Positions 30,368-39,239 of a stretch of DNA of 64,000 nt are shown piece by piece. The stretch is taken from the NCBI RefSeq assembly GCF_900102545.1, contig NZ_FNBN01000003.1, forward strand, positions 611,461-675,460, written 5' to 3'. How positions within the stretch are numbered: position 1 is the first letter of the stretch; the number at the start of each line of letters is the position of its first letter. The notes below the pieces were generated by a model. It was not told the DNA's origin. It searched no databases and saw only the letters and a program-made list of their open reading frames with translations. The translations under genes were made by a program, and so were the position numbers. The DNA is from Chitinophaga filiformis (GTDB lineage Bacteria > Bacteroidota > Bacteroidia > Chitinophagales > Chitinophagaceae).

Positions 30368-31552
30368 ATGGAAACATTGCAGACATCTCAGCAAACGGTA
30401 CATGCTCCGCAACAAACCAACGGTTTACCAAAAGTGATCGTTCAAGCGGTTACTACCAAGAAGCAGTTGGCGCAGTTCATCGATTTCCCGCACGACCTGT
30501 ACAGGAACGATGAAAAATATGTACCTGAGTTGTTTATTGCTCAACGTGACCTTCTGACTCCCGGAAAACATCCTTTCCATGAACATTCAGCGTTGCAGGG
30601 ATTCCTTGCCTTCCGCGGTAATGAATTAGTGGGCAGGATAGCAGCTATCGACAATAAGAATCACAATATTTTCAATAAAACGAACGATGGCTTCTTTGGT
30701 TTCTTCGATTGTATCAACGACAATGAAGTAAGCCAGGCCTTGTTCAACGCAGCCATCAAATGGCTGAAAGAACGCAGACTGAGTACCCTGATCGGCCCTG
30801 TTAACTTCTCTACCAACGAAACCTGCGGGTTGCTGATAGAAGGATTTGACGGTCCGCCGGTGGTGATGATGACCTATAATTATCCCTACTACGTCAAACT
30901 GATTGAAGAACAGGGGTTGGCCACCAAGATCACCATGTTCGCCTGGAAGATCATTCCTGAGTACATGGAAGACCGTCCTTACCGTGTGATGGAAGTGATA
31001 AAGGAGCGACTGACAAGGCGTAATATCACCTTCCGTAAGGTGAACATGAAGAAGTTCGATGAGGAGGTAAAAGCCATCCATGCTATCTATAACAGCGCCT
31101 GGGACAAGAACCTTGGTTTTGTGCCAATGACAGAGAAGGAGTTCGAATACCTGGCGAAAGATCTGAAAATGATCCTGGATCCTGATTTTGGTATTGTAGC
31201 AGAAGAGAACGGGAAAATGATAGGGTTTGCCCTGGCTATCCCGGATATTAACCAGATCCTCATAAAGATCAAAAGAGGACGCCTGTTTCCAACAGGAATA
31301 CTGAAACTGTTACTGGGCAAAAAGAAAATAAACGGTGTGCGTGTGCTGGCATTGGGCGTATTGGAATCTCACCGCAAACTGGGCATCGATGCCTGTTTTT
31401 ATGGAGAATTAATGAAGGTAGGCAGGGCAAAAGGTGTTGCTTACGGAGAAGGGTCCTGGATACTGGAAACCAACGACATGATGAATGCCGCTATGCGCGG
31501 CATCAATGCCGATCCATACCGGACTTATAGGATATACGAAAAAGAGATATGA
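30368..31552 (+). CDS. GNAT-fold protein, candidate bacterial (dihydro)ceramide synthase
   Basis: 394 residues. It has an N-terminal leader of low complexity and a GNAT-like body with FPHDLYRNDEKYVPELFIAQRD (broken in the middle by variable residues), GPVNFSTNETCGLLIEGF, and VRVLALGVLESHRKLGID as the likely acyl-CoA binding segment. In Caulobacter a GNAT-type protein (bCerS) encoded next to spt N-acylates the sphingoid base. This gene has the same position and fold class. It overlaps the next start by four bases (ATGA). The role as ceramide synthase is inferred from known bacterial pathways. The alternative is an uncharacterised acyltransferase acting on the same lipid. Confidence 0.7.
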   Translation: METLQTSQQTVHAPQQTNGLPKVIVQAVTTKKQLAQFIDFPHDLYRNDEKYVPELFIAQRDLLTPGKHPFHEHSALQGFLAFRGNELVGRIAAIDNKNHNIFNKTNDGFFGFFDCINDNEVSQALFNAAIKWLKERRLSTLIGPVNFSTNETCGLLIEGFDGPPVVMMTYNYPYYVKLIEEQGLATKITMFAWKIIPEYMEDRPYRVMEVIKERLTRRNITFRKVNMKKFDEEVKAIHAIYNSAWDKNLGFVPMTEKEFEYLAKDLKMILDPDFGIVAEENGKMIGFALAIPDINQILIKIKRGRLFPTGILKLLLGKKKINGVRVLALGVLESHRKLGIDACFYGELMKVGRAKGVAYGEGSWILETNDMMNAAMRGINADPYRTYRIYEKEI

Positions 31553-32532
31553 AACCCCGGATACTGATAACAGGTGCCAGCGGTTTTGTAGGATATCATC
31601 TGGTAGAGGCAGCTCTTGACGCAGGAATGGAAGTTTATGCTGCCGTGCGTGCGTCAAGTAGTGTCTCCCACCTGAAACATTTGCCGATAAATTTTGTTTA
31701 TCCTGATTTCAGCAGTAAAGATGATCTGAAGAATCTGATTTTGGAGTACGGATTCGACTACATCATTCATGGGGCAGGTACAACAAAGGCAAAGTCTTTG
31801 GACGAATATAACAGGATCAATGCAGGGTATACCCTGAACCTGGCAGTAGCAGCCGGGGAATCTAAGGTCCCCATTAAGAAATTTGTATTTATCAGCAGTC
31901 TGGCGGCCGTAGGCCCCATCGCATATGATGCCAGCTGGCCTGTACCGGATGTGGATAAGCCCCAACCGGTGACCAGTTACGGAAAAAGTAAGTTACTGGC
32001 TGAAGAATACCTGGGAGTTATTTCAGATGTCCCCTGGGTAGTATTAAGGCCCACCGCAGTGTATGGGCCAAGAGAACGGGACCTTTTCGTATTGTTCAAG
32101 ACGTACAGACGGGGTTTGGAACCTTATATGGGCAAAGGCGCCCAGTGGCTGAGTTTTGTCTACGTAAAGGATCTCGCACAAGCAGCATTGCTGGCACTGA
32201 CAGCTCCTGTATCGGGAACTATGTATAACATTTCAGATGGTAAACGGTATGACCGTTACGCACTGGCCGATGTTATAAAGCAATATCTGAAGCTGCGCAC
32301 TTTTCGTATTCACCTACCTCTGCCTGTTATTAGAACTGTTGCCACTATTATGGAAATGGTGAGTCGTGGGGCTCCCTTGCTGAATAGGGACAAACTGAAT
32401 GAGCTGACGGCAGAGAACTGGGATTGTAATATTGAAAAGATACGGCAGGACCTGGGCTATCGCCCTGTATATGACCTCGAAAAGGGTATGCGGGAAACGC
32501 TGGACTGGTACACCGCCAATAAATGGTTTTGA
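31549..32532 (+). CDS. NAD(P)-dependent epimerase/reductase, candidate CerR-like ketone reductase
   Basis: 327 residues, an extended SDR. It has the Rossmann motif GASGFVG (9-15), FISSLAA, the YGKSK active-site motif (Y144, K148) and LRPTAVYGPRERD. In Caulobacter an extended SDR named CerR reduces the 3-oxo group in ceramide synthesis. The gene order spt, acyltransferase, SDR here matches that pathway order. The start overlaps the upstream stop (ATGA), so translation is coupled. The general family assignment is sure. The substrate is inferred from its place in the operon. Confidence 0.8.
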   Translation: MKPRILITGASGFVGYHLVEAALDAGMEVYAAVRASSSVSHLKHLPINFVYPDFSSKDDLKNLILEYGFDYIIHGAGTTKAKSLDEYNRINAGYTLNLAVAAGESKVPIKKFVFISSLAAVGPIAYDASWPVPDVDKPQPVTSYGKSKLLAEEYLGVISDVPWVVLRPTAVYGPRERDLFVLFKTYRRGLEPYMGKGAQWLSFVYVKDLAQAALLALTAPVSGTMYNISDGKRYDRYALADVIKQYLKLRTFRIHLPLPVIRTVATIMEMVSRGAPLLNRDKLNELTAENWDCNIEKIRQDLGYRPVYDLEKGMRETLDWYTANKWF

Positions 32533-32564
32533 TTAAAACAGTTAAATAAAAGTCTCACATTTTT

Positions 32565-33890
32565 ATGAAACATCAAATTAAAGAAGCAAAAGGGAAATTG
32601 GGTGTCCTGATGCCGGGCCTTGGCGCGGTAGCCACGACATTCATTGCCGGAGTAGAATCAATTAAGAAAGGGCTGTCAAAGCCCATTGGCTCTGTGGCAC
32701 AGATGGGCCATATCCGACTGGGAAAAAGAACTGAAAACAGGAATCCGCTGATTAAGGACTTCGTTCCCTTAGCAAATCTGAATGACCTGGTATTTGGTGG
32801 TTGGGATGTGTATGAGGACAATGTGTATACCGCCGCAGTAAAAGCTGAAGTACTTGACAGGTTTATGCTGGAAGCTATCAGGCCTGAACTGGAATCCATC
32901 GTTCCAATGAAGGCGGCTTTCGATAAAAACTTTGTTAAAAATCTGGATGGTACACACGTTAAGGACTACAAGACCCGTTATGACCTGGCACAGGCCGTAA
33001 TAGAGGACATTAAAAATTTCCAGAAAGAAAAAGGTTGTGACCGTGTTGTAATGGTATGGTGCGGTTCTACCGAAATATATCACGAAGCTGCAGATGTTCA
33101 CCAGTCGCTGGCTGCATTTGAACAGGGGCTGAAAGATAACGATCCGCGTATTGCTCCAAGCATGATCTATGCATATGCGGCGCTGACCCTGGGCGTTCCT
33201 TTTGCGAACGGTGCGCCAAACCTGACCTGTGACATTCCTGCACTCGTAGAATTGTCCAAGAAAACTAAAACTCCGATCGCCGGTAAAGACTTCAAAACCG
33301 GTCAGACCCTGATGAAGACCATCCTGGCCCCAGGTTTGCAGGCACGTGCGCTGGGTATGGAAGGCTGGTTCTCTACTAACATCCTGGGTAACCGCGACGG
33401 TTGGGTACTGGACGATCCGGATAACTTTAAGACAAAAGAAGTATCCAAACTGGGTGTATTGGAAGATATCCTGATGCCGGAGGAAAATCCTGAGTTATAT
33501 GGCGATATGTACCATAAGATCAGGATCAACTATTATCCTCCGCGTAAGGACAACAAGGAAAGTTGGGATAACATCGACATCTTCGGATGGATGGGCTATA
33601 AAATGCAGATCAAGGTGAATTTCCTTTGCCGTGATTCCATCCTGGCGGCGCCAATCGTACTCGACCTCGCTCTGTTCATCGACTTTGCGAAGCGTGCCGG
33701 TATGAGCGGTATCCAGGAGTGGCTGTCCTTCTATCTGAAATCACCACAAACAGCACCAGGCCTGCGTCCTGAGCATGACATCTTCAAACAGCTGATCAAG
33801 TTGCAGAACACCCTGCGTTACCTGATGGGCGAAGATTTGATCACGCACCTGGGTCTGGATTATTACGAAGGAATTTTAAACGAAGGATGA
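32565..33890 (+). CDS. ino1: inositol-3-phosphate synthase
   Basis: 441 residues. It has the NAD-binding motif GLGAVATTFIAGVE near residues 18-31, VVMVWCGSTE and the conserved APNLTCDIPALVEL and KTGQT(L)MKT segments of myo-inositol-1-phosphate synthase, which converts glucose-6-phosphate to inositol-3-phosphate. Bacteroidota that make inositol lipids carry this enzyme beside a phosphatidyltransferase and a PgpA-like phosphatase, as found here. The gene overlaps the following pgpA-like gene by four bases. It is cytoplasmic and is the committed step of the headgroup branch. Confidence 0.93.
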   Translation: MKHQIKEAKGKLGVLMPGLGAVATTFIAGVESIKKGLSKPIGSVAQMGHIRLGKRTENRNPLIKDFVPLANLNDLVFGGWDVYEDNVYTAAVKAEVLDRFMLEAIRPELESIVPMKAAFDKNFVKNLDGTHVKDYKTRYDLAQAVIEDIKNFQKEKGCDRVVMVWCGSTEIYHEAADVHQSLAAFEQGLKDNDPRIAPSMIYAYAALTLGVPFANGAPNLTCDIPALVELSKKTKTPIAGKDFKTGQTLMKTILAPGLQARALGMEGWFSTNILGNRDGWVLDDPDNFKTKEVSKLGVLEDILMPEENPELYGDMYHKIRINYYPPRKDNKESWDNIDIFGWMGYKMQIKVNFLCRDSILAAPIVLDLALFIDFAKRAGMSGIQEWLSFYLKSPQTAPGLRPEHDIFKQLIKLQNTLRYLMGEDLITHLGLDYYEGILNEG

Positions 33891-34351
33891 TCCGAATTCA
33901 TAAAATAATCGCTACCAGCCTGGGCATAGGCTACATTGGCAAGGGAGGGGGCACGGTTGCTGCCGCCGTGACAGCTCTTTGCTGGTACCTTGCGCAGGCT
34001 GGTGGTAATATATCTGCCCTATGGCAGGTAGCCATTACCATTGCCATCACAATGTTAGGCATTTGGTCCGGTACGGAAGTTGAACCTCATTGGGGGAAGG
34101 ACGACAAGAAAGTAGTGATAGATGAAGTGTCTGGTATGTGCTTCAGTCTGCTGTTCCTGCCGGTAACCCCCGGTTATGTGCTGGCGGGACTTGTATTGTT
34201 CAGATTCTTTGATATCCGTAAACCATTACTGATCCGCCGCACCGAGGCGCTGCCCGGTGGATGGGGAGTAATGATGGATGACGTGGTAGCAGGAGTATAT
34301 ACCAACTTGTTACTGCAGATTGTGTATCACAGTAACGTTTTTGGAGGATGA
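33887..34351 (+). CDS. PgpA-family phosphatase, probable phosphatidylinositol-phosphate phosphatase
   Basis: 154 residues, a membrane protein with the PgpA signature: GKGGGTVAA near the N-terminus, DDKKVVIDEVSGM in the loop, RFFDIRKP and PGGWGVMMDDVVAGV. PgpA normally dephosphorylates phosphatidylglycerophosphate. Between an inositol-phosphate synthase gene and a CDP-alcohol phosphatidyltransferase gene, the likely substrate is phosphatidylinositol phosphate, as shown for the equivalent gene cluster of Bacteroides thetaiotaomicron. It has four-base overlaps with both neighbours. Confidence 0.85.
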   Translation: MIRIHKIIATSLGIGYIGKGGGTVAAAVTALCWYLAQAGGNISALWQVAITIAITMLGIWSGTEVEPHWGKDDKKVVIDEVSGMCFSLLFLPVTPGYVLAGLVLFRFFDIRKPLLIRRTEALPGGWGVMMDDVVAGVYTNLLLQIVYHSNVFGG

Positions 34352-34743
34352 TGAAATTTTTGAAGGCTCAGGCCTCCTCACTGATAGCAACAGGCTTGGA
34401 TTTCCTTGTGGTGATCCTGCTGTCAACCCAGGCGGGAGCCTGGTACGTCGGTGCGAATATGGCTGGTACCTTTGCAGGTGGAGCCGCCAATTTTATGATT
34501 AACAGGCAGTGGGTCTTTAATAAGGAGAAAGGCGCGATAGGAGGACAGGCACTGCGCTATGGTATCACCTGGGTGGGAAATATGCTGCTGAATGCAGCAG
34601 GCGTGTGGCTCATACTACATTTTACAGGATGGTACAGTCTTATAGAAAGAGTAGCCATGGTTAAAATGATAGTATCATTACTGATTGGTTTTACGTATAG
34701 TTATATAATGCAGAAGCGGTTCGTTTTTAAAGATGTTAGATAG
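34348..34743 (+). CDS. GtrA family membrane protein
   Basis: 131 residues with four hydrophobic helices (about 8-30, 36-52, 67-90, 101-120), NFMINRQWVFN after helix 2 and MQKRFVFKD at the C-terminus, both GtrA hallmarks. GtrA proteins are thought to move polyprenyl-phosphate sugars or act as small flippase-like partners. Its placement between lipid headgroup genes suggests that it moves or presents a lipid intermediate across the inner membrane. That is inference. It overlaps the gene before it by four bases and adjoins the next. Confidence 0.85.
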   Translation: MMKFLKAQASSLIATGLDFLVVILLSTQAGAWYVGANMAGTFAGGAANFMINRQWVFNKEKGAIGGQALRYGITWVGNMLLNAAGVWLILHFTGWYSLIERVAMVKMIVSLLIGFTYSYIMQKRFVFKDVR

Positions 34744-34744
34744 A

Positions 34745-37291
34745 ATGAATGGTAGTAAAAATATTAGTTTAGGTCTTTTGTTATTGCTTACGCTCGGCTT
34801 TAGTTCAGTATTTGCACAGACAACGAAGGTGAAAGGTGTAGTTACAGACAAAACAGGTGCACCTTTGCCCTTTGTGAGTGTCTTTGTGCCCGGTACTTCC
34901 TTTGGCATCGCTACTGATGCTGCAGGCCGGTACGAATTGCAGTTTGATAGCCCAAAAGATAGTGTACGGTTTTCCCTGATGGGGTATAAAACCGTTGTAG
35001 TACGCGTACAGAGAGGTAATGAACAGGTCAGGAATGTGACCCTGGAAAGTGGCGCAAAGGTCCTGAATGAGTTTGTAGTTCGGCGTAAGAAAGAAAGATA
35101 CCGTAACAAGGATAACCCGGCTGTAGAGTTGATCCGACTGGTCATTGATAACAAATCAAAGAACAGAATGGAGCATTATGACTATGCCAATTATAACCAG
35201 TACGAGAAACTGGAGTTTGCACTAAGCAATCTCTCAGATAAGATCCGTAACAACCGGTTCACCCGGAAGTATAAATTCGTGTTCGACAACCAGGATACCA
35301 CCAAAATGGAAGGACGCTCGCTCCTGCCAATGTACCTGGAAGAAAGACTGGCAGACGTGTACTTCCGCAGGGACCCTGAAAAGAAGAAAACAATTGTCAC
35401 TGCTGATAAGAAGGTCAGCTTTGAGAACTATATAGATAACCGCGGTCTGAGCGCTTATCTGAACCACATCTATCAGGACGTGGACATCTACGACAACAAC
35501 ATGATGTTGTTCACCAACCAGTTCCTGAGCCCTATTGCAGATGCGGGTCCTACTTTCTACAAGTACTTCATTGCCGATACCATTAAAACAGCAGACAGCA
35601 CAAAACTGATTGTCCTGGAATTCTACCCCAGGAATAAAGCAGACCGTTTGCTGGAAGGTAAACTGTACATCACGCTGGATGGGAAATACGCGATACAGAA
35701 GGCAGATATGACCGCCAATAAGGAGATCAATCTGAACTTTATCCGTGATTTCCACCTCTATATGGACTTCGAGAAGACGCCTGACGGCCGTTACTTCATG
35801 AACAAGAATACCCTGATGGCCGATTTTGGTCTCTTTAAGGGTAAGAGCGGTCTTTACGGAGAACGTACAGTGTCTCTGAAGAACATGGTGATCAATAAGC
35901 CGATGCCTGCCAGTTTCTACGAAGGAAGCTCCTATGTGGAGAATGAGCAGAATGTTGAGAAACCGGAAAGCTTCTGGGAACAGAACAGACATGATACACT
36001 GACAACTGCAGAATCGAAGGTATATGCCAATATCGATAGTCTGCAGCACATGAAATCCTTCAAACGTACCATGGATATCGCTACCCTGCTGTTGGCCGGC
36101 TGGAAGAGCGTAGGTCCCAAGTTTGAAGTAGGCCCGGTGAACACCTTCTATAACTTCAACCCGGTGGAAGGTTTCCGTCTGAGGTTAGGTGGAAGGACCA
36201 CGCCTAAGTTCAATAAGAGCATTTACCTGGAAGGATATGGCGCTTACGGTTTCAAGGATGAGAAATGGAAATATTACTTCGGAGGTTCTTATGCCTTTAA
36301 TCATAAGTCCATTTACGACTGGCCAGTACGCGCCATTAAGGCCAGCTTCCAGCACGATACGAAGATTCCTGGTCAGGAGCTGCAGTTCGTACAGGAAGAC
36401 AACTTCCTGCTGTCATTCAAACGTGGTAACAACGATAAATGGCTGTATAATGACATCTTCAGGATATATTATCTCCATGAGCTGTACAATCACTCCTCTT
36501 TCCAGGTGGGCTTCAAACACTGGGAGCAGACGCCTGCCGGTACGCTATCTTACTACAAAGGTACCAGCGTTCCAGATAGTGTGAAGAAGATCTCTACCTC
36601 AGAACTGTCGCTGGAGCTCCGCTGGGCGCCTCATGAGCAGTTCTACCAGGGAAAGAACTTCAGGATACCTATCCCCAACAAATATCCTATCTTCACACTT
36701 AGAGCAATCGCGGGAGTGAAGGGGCTGGCAGGAGGTGATTATAACTACCAGAACATCACTCTGAATATTTATAAGATGGTATACCTTTCTCAGCTGGGGT
36801 ATAGTGAGGTAGTAGTAGAGGGTGGTTACATCTTCGGGCACATACCTTATCCGTTGTTGACCATTCACAGAGCGAACCAGACATATGCTTACCAGTTACA
36901 GTCTTATAACCTGATGAACTTCCTGGAATTTGTGAGCGACCGCTATGCTGGTATAAATATTGACCATAGCTTTAATGGATTTATCTTCAATAAGATACCT
37001 TTGCTGAAAAAACTGAAACTCCGTGAAGTAGCAACAATAAAGGTATTGTACGGAGGATTGAGCAAGGGCAATGATCCAAGACTGGATCCGTCGAAGATAC
37101 AGTTCTCAAATTATGCAGATGGAGTACCAATTACTTATACACTGGGCAATACGCCATATGTGGAAGGTAGTGTTGGTGTTGCCAATATATTTAAACTGCT
37201 CAGGTTAGATCTCGTTAAGCGATTTACATACCTGGATAACCCATTGATTGCCAATTGGGGTATCAGAGGCAGGGTTAGATTTGATTTTTAA
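34745..37291 (+). CDS. DUF5686 outer membrane protein with carboxypeptidase-regulatory-like domain
   Basis: 848 residues from ATG 34745. ATG 34733 is in frame but overlaps the upstream gene, and the signal peptide begins better at 34745 (MNGSKNISLGLLLLLTLG, ending VFAQ). A CarboxypepD_reg-like domain (about 25-105, VKGVVTDKTGAPLPFVSVFV) is followed by the long DUF5686 region, with many alternating beta strands toward the end and a final aromatic residue (RVRFDF) typical of outer membrane barrels. The DUF5686 function is unknown. Its place inside the sphingolipid operon hints at a role in delivering or using the lipid at the outer membrane. Confidence 0.8.
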   Translation: MNGSKNISLGLLLLLTLGFSSVFAQTTKVKGVVTDKTGAPLPFVSVFVPGTSFGIATDAAGRYELQFDSPKDSVRFSLMGYKTVVVRVQRGNEQVRNVTLESGAKVLNEFVVRRKKERYRNKDNPAVELIRLVIDNKSKNRMEHYDYANYNQYEKLEFALSNLSDKIRNNRFTRKYKFVFDNQDTTKMEGRSLLPMYLEERLADVYFRRDPEKKKTIVTADKKVSFENYIDNRGLSAYLNHIYQDVDIYDNNMMLFTNQFLSPIADAGPTFYKYFIADTIKTADSTKLIVLEFYPRNKADRLLEGKLYITLDGKYAIQKADMTANKEINLNFIRDFHLYMDFEKTPDGRYFMNKNTLMADFGLFKGKSGLYGERTVSLKNMVINKPMPASFYEGSSYVENEQNVEKPESFWEQNRHDTLTTAESKVYANIDSLQHMKSFKRTMDIATLLLAGWKSVGPKFEVGPVNTFYNFNPVEGFRLRLGGRTTPKFNKSIYLEGYGAYGFKDEKWKYYFGGSYAFNHKSIYDWPVRAIKASFQHDTKIPGQELQFVQEDNFLLSFKRGNNDKWLYNDIFRIYYLHELYNHSSFQVGFKHWEQTPAGTLSYYKGTSVPDSVKKISTSELSLELRWAPHEQFYQGKNFRIPIPNKYPIFTLRAIAGVKGLAGGDYNYQNITLNIYKMVYLSQLGYSEVVVEGGYIFGHIPYPLLTIHRANQTYAYQLQSYNLMNFLEFVSDRYAGINIDHSFNGFIFNKIPLLKKLKLREVATIKVLYGGLSKGNDPRLDPSKIQFSNYADGVPITYTLGNTPYVEGSVGVANIFKLLRLDLVKRFTYLDNPLIANWGIRGRVRFDF

Positions 37292-37310
37292 TGTTTTTCA
37301 ATCGTAAGCC

Positions 37311-38585
37311 ATGAAAAAACGATTCAGAGATAAGCTGCAGCAAGCAATTTACGTGGTGATCAACCCTCTGGTAAAGGGCTTAATAAAGCTGGGGCTGACG
37401 CCTAACGCCGTGACCCTGATAGGGTTCCTGCTGAACGTGGGTGTGGTAGTAATATTTGTGACGGGAGTTGAGGAAGGCCACAGGGGAGACCTGTCTTACG
37501 TAGGATGGGCCGGCGCCCTGATCCTTTTTGCAGGATTATTTGATATGCTGGACGGGCAGGTAGCCCGCCTGGGGAATATGGGGTCGCGATTTGGCGCCCT
37601 GTTTGATTCCGTACTGGACCGTTATAGTGAAATGGTCCTGTTCCTGGGGATCTGTTATTACCTGATCGGACATCACTATTTCCTTAGTTCCATATTTGCC
37701 TTTATTGCACTGATCGGCTCTATGATGGTAAGTTATACCAGGGCGCGTGCAGAAGGCCTCGGTATTGAGTGTAAAGGTGGGCTGATGCAACGCCCGGAAA
37801 GGATCGTGATCATTTCCGTATCTGCTATCGCCTGCGGTATCACTTCACACTTCATCGGCGGGGACTATAAACTGTTCGTACCAGGTATTCCTTTCCATAT
37901 ATTCGAGACCATTTCGATCTTCACCTTCCCGCTGTTCATCATGGCCATTATGACAAACATTACTGCCATCGGCCGCCTGAAGGATGCAAAGAAAGCGATA
38001 GACCAGCAGGACCAGGTAACCCGCGTGATCAGAAGCGCTACCACTACTCCGGTAGTTGCCCTGCTGATTATGGTACTGCCTTTTATGGCAGTAGCCAACG
38101 CACAAACGACGAAAGCAGAACCGGTATTCCCGGTACCGACCAATATTCCGCATATGCTGTTTTATATGCAGCGTACGCCCAATGCGAACACTATTATCTA
38201 CGACCTGAACCTACAACAGGATGGTACACTGGATGAAGATGAACCGGTAAATATTTACTGGATCAGGTACACCGAAAAAGGTGAAAAGAAGGGATTAAAT
38301 TATATACAACGTAAATTTGCGTACGGACTGAAGGTTAAGCAACTGGCGAAAGACAAGTATGAATTACGTTCCGTAGCCTATGACAAGAAAAAGATGTACC
38401 TGATGAAGTCGGCCCAGGGCGACTACCATATCTACACACAGATTGGTAGCGTAATGGCTCAGCTGAACAGGATCTACCTGCAGATCGAAGGTGGCACTTT
38501 CTGGTTTCCTAATGTGGTATACGTAGAAATGAAAGGGATAGATCCTGCTACCGGCAAAGAAATAAAGGAGCAGTTTAAGCCATAA
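37311..38585 (+). CDS. CDP-alcohol phosphatidyltransferase fused to a DUF4833-like exported domain
   Basis: 424 residues. Residues 1-230 are a membrane CDP-alcohol phosphatidyltransferase with the complete motif D78..D81G82..A85R86, G95, D99 and D103. It probably joins CDP-diacylglycerol and inositol-3-phosphate to form phosphatidylinositol phosphate. Residues 247-265 read as a signal-peptide-like hydrophobic stretch ending VANAQ. They are followed by a soluble domain of about 160 residues (PVFPVPTNIPHMLFYMQR, NIYWIRYTEKGEKKGLN) that I assign to DUF4833. The second domain would face the periplasm. The fusion looks like an exported protein joined in frame through its own leader. No frameshift or stop is visible at the junction. 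Confidence 0.85.
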   Translation: MKKRFRDKLQQAIYVVINPLVKGLIKLGLTPNAVTLIGFLLNVGVVVIFVTGVEEGHRGDLSYVGWAGALILFAGLFDMLDGQVARLGNMGSRFGALFDSVLDRYSEMVLFLGICYYLIGHHYFLSSIFAFIALIGSMMVSYTRARAEGLGIECKGGLMQRPERIVIISVSAIACGITSHFIGGDYKLFVPGIPFHIFETISIFTFPLFIMAIMTNITAIGRLKDAKKAIDQQDQVTRVIRSATTTPVVALLIMVLPFMAVANAQTTKAEPVFPVPTNIPHMLFYMQRTPNANTIIYDLNLQQDGTLDEDEPVNIYWIRYTEKGEKKGLNYIQRKFAYGLKVKQLAKDKYELRSVAYDKKKMYLMKSAQGDYHIYTQIGSVMAQLNRIYLQIEGGTFWFPNVVYVEMKGIDPATGKEIKEQFKP

Positions 38586-38612
38586 AAGGTTGATTGTTAA
38601 ATTTACAAACGA

Positions 38613-39233
38613 ATGAGTAATAGACAGTACGTTTCCAACTCGCAGGAGTCTGTACCTATGTTCAAGAACCGATTGCTGGAAAGTTTATCTAAAGTACATT
38701 TCAGCGTTCCGCTGTTCTTATATGTTCCTGTGATCATTTATTGTAGCTGGATGGCGTTGGCAACAGTGAAAACAGGCGTTGGATTATGGTTGCTCTGTAT
38801 AGCAGCAGGTATCTTTATCTGGTCGCTGACAGAATACATCATGCATCGCTTTGTATTCCATTTTGTACCGAAGTCTTCCTGGGGTCTAAAGCTGCACTTC
38901 ATTTTTCATGGTGTGCACCATGATTATCCCAACGACAGGCTGCGCCTGGTATTGCCTCCATCTGTGAGCATACCGCTGGCACTAGGCTTCTGGTTCCTGT
39001 ATAGGAGTTTTATACCCGAAATATATTTTTACGGATTTTATGCAGGTTTCATCGGCGGATATCTTTTCTATGATATCTCCCACTATGCCCTGCATCATTT
39101 CAATTTCAAGGCAAAGTTCTGGAAGAAGTTAAAGAAACACCACATGATGCATCACTATGCCGATGCTTCCAAAGGGTATGGCGTAAGTTCTTCATTCTGG
39201 GACAAGATCTTCGGATCAGATTTTCAAAAGTGA
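38613..39233 (+). CDS. fatty acid hydroxylase/sterol desaturase family protein
   Basis: 206 residues, membrane-embedded, with the full set of histidine clusters of di-iron hydroxylases: H78 and H83 (EYIMHRFVFH), H99, H102 and H103 (FHGVHH), H157, H161 and H162 (SHYALHH) and H176, H177, H180 and H181 (KHHMMHH). The pattern is closest to fatty acid 2-hydroxylase (FA2H/Scs7-like), which places a hydroxyl on the N-acyl chain of ceramide. Its position just before the IPC-synthase-like gene supports modification of the ceramide. The hydroxylated carbon is inferred. Confidence 0.85.
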   Translation: MSNRQYVSNSQESVPMFKNRLLESLSKVHFSVPLFLYVPVIIYCSWMALATVKTGVGLWLLCIAAGIFIWSLTEYIMHRFVFHFVPKSSWGLKLHFIFHGVHHDYPNDRLRLVLPPSVSIPLALGFWFLYRSFIPEIYFYGFYAGFIGGYLFYDISHYALHHFNFKAKFWKKLKKHHMMHHYADASKGYGVSSSFWDKIFGSDFQK

Positions 39234-39239
39234 GATAAG

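Noticed and set aside
35234..36049. 271-codon minus-strand open frame opposite the DUF5686 gene
   Set aside because: It is a mirror of a real gene with consistent domain order; its His/Val/Ile-rich text is typical of antisense translation.
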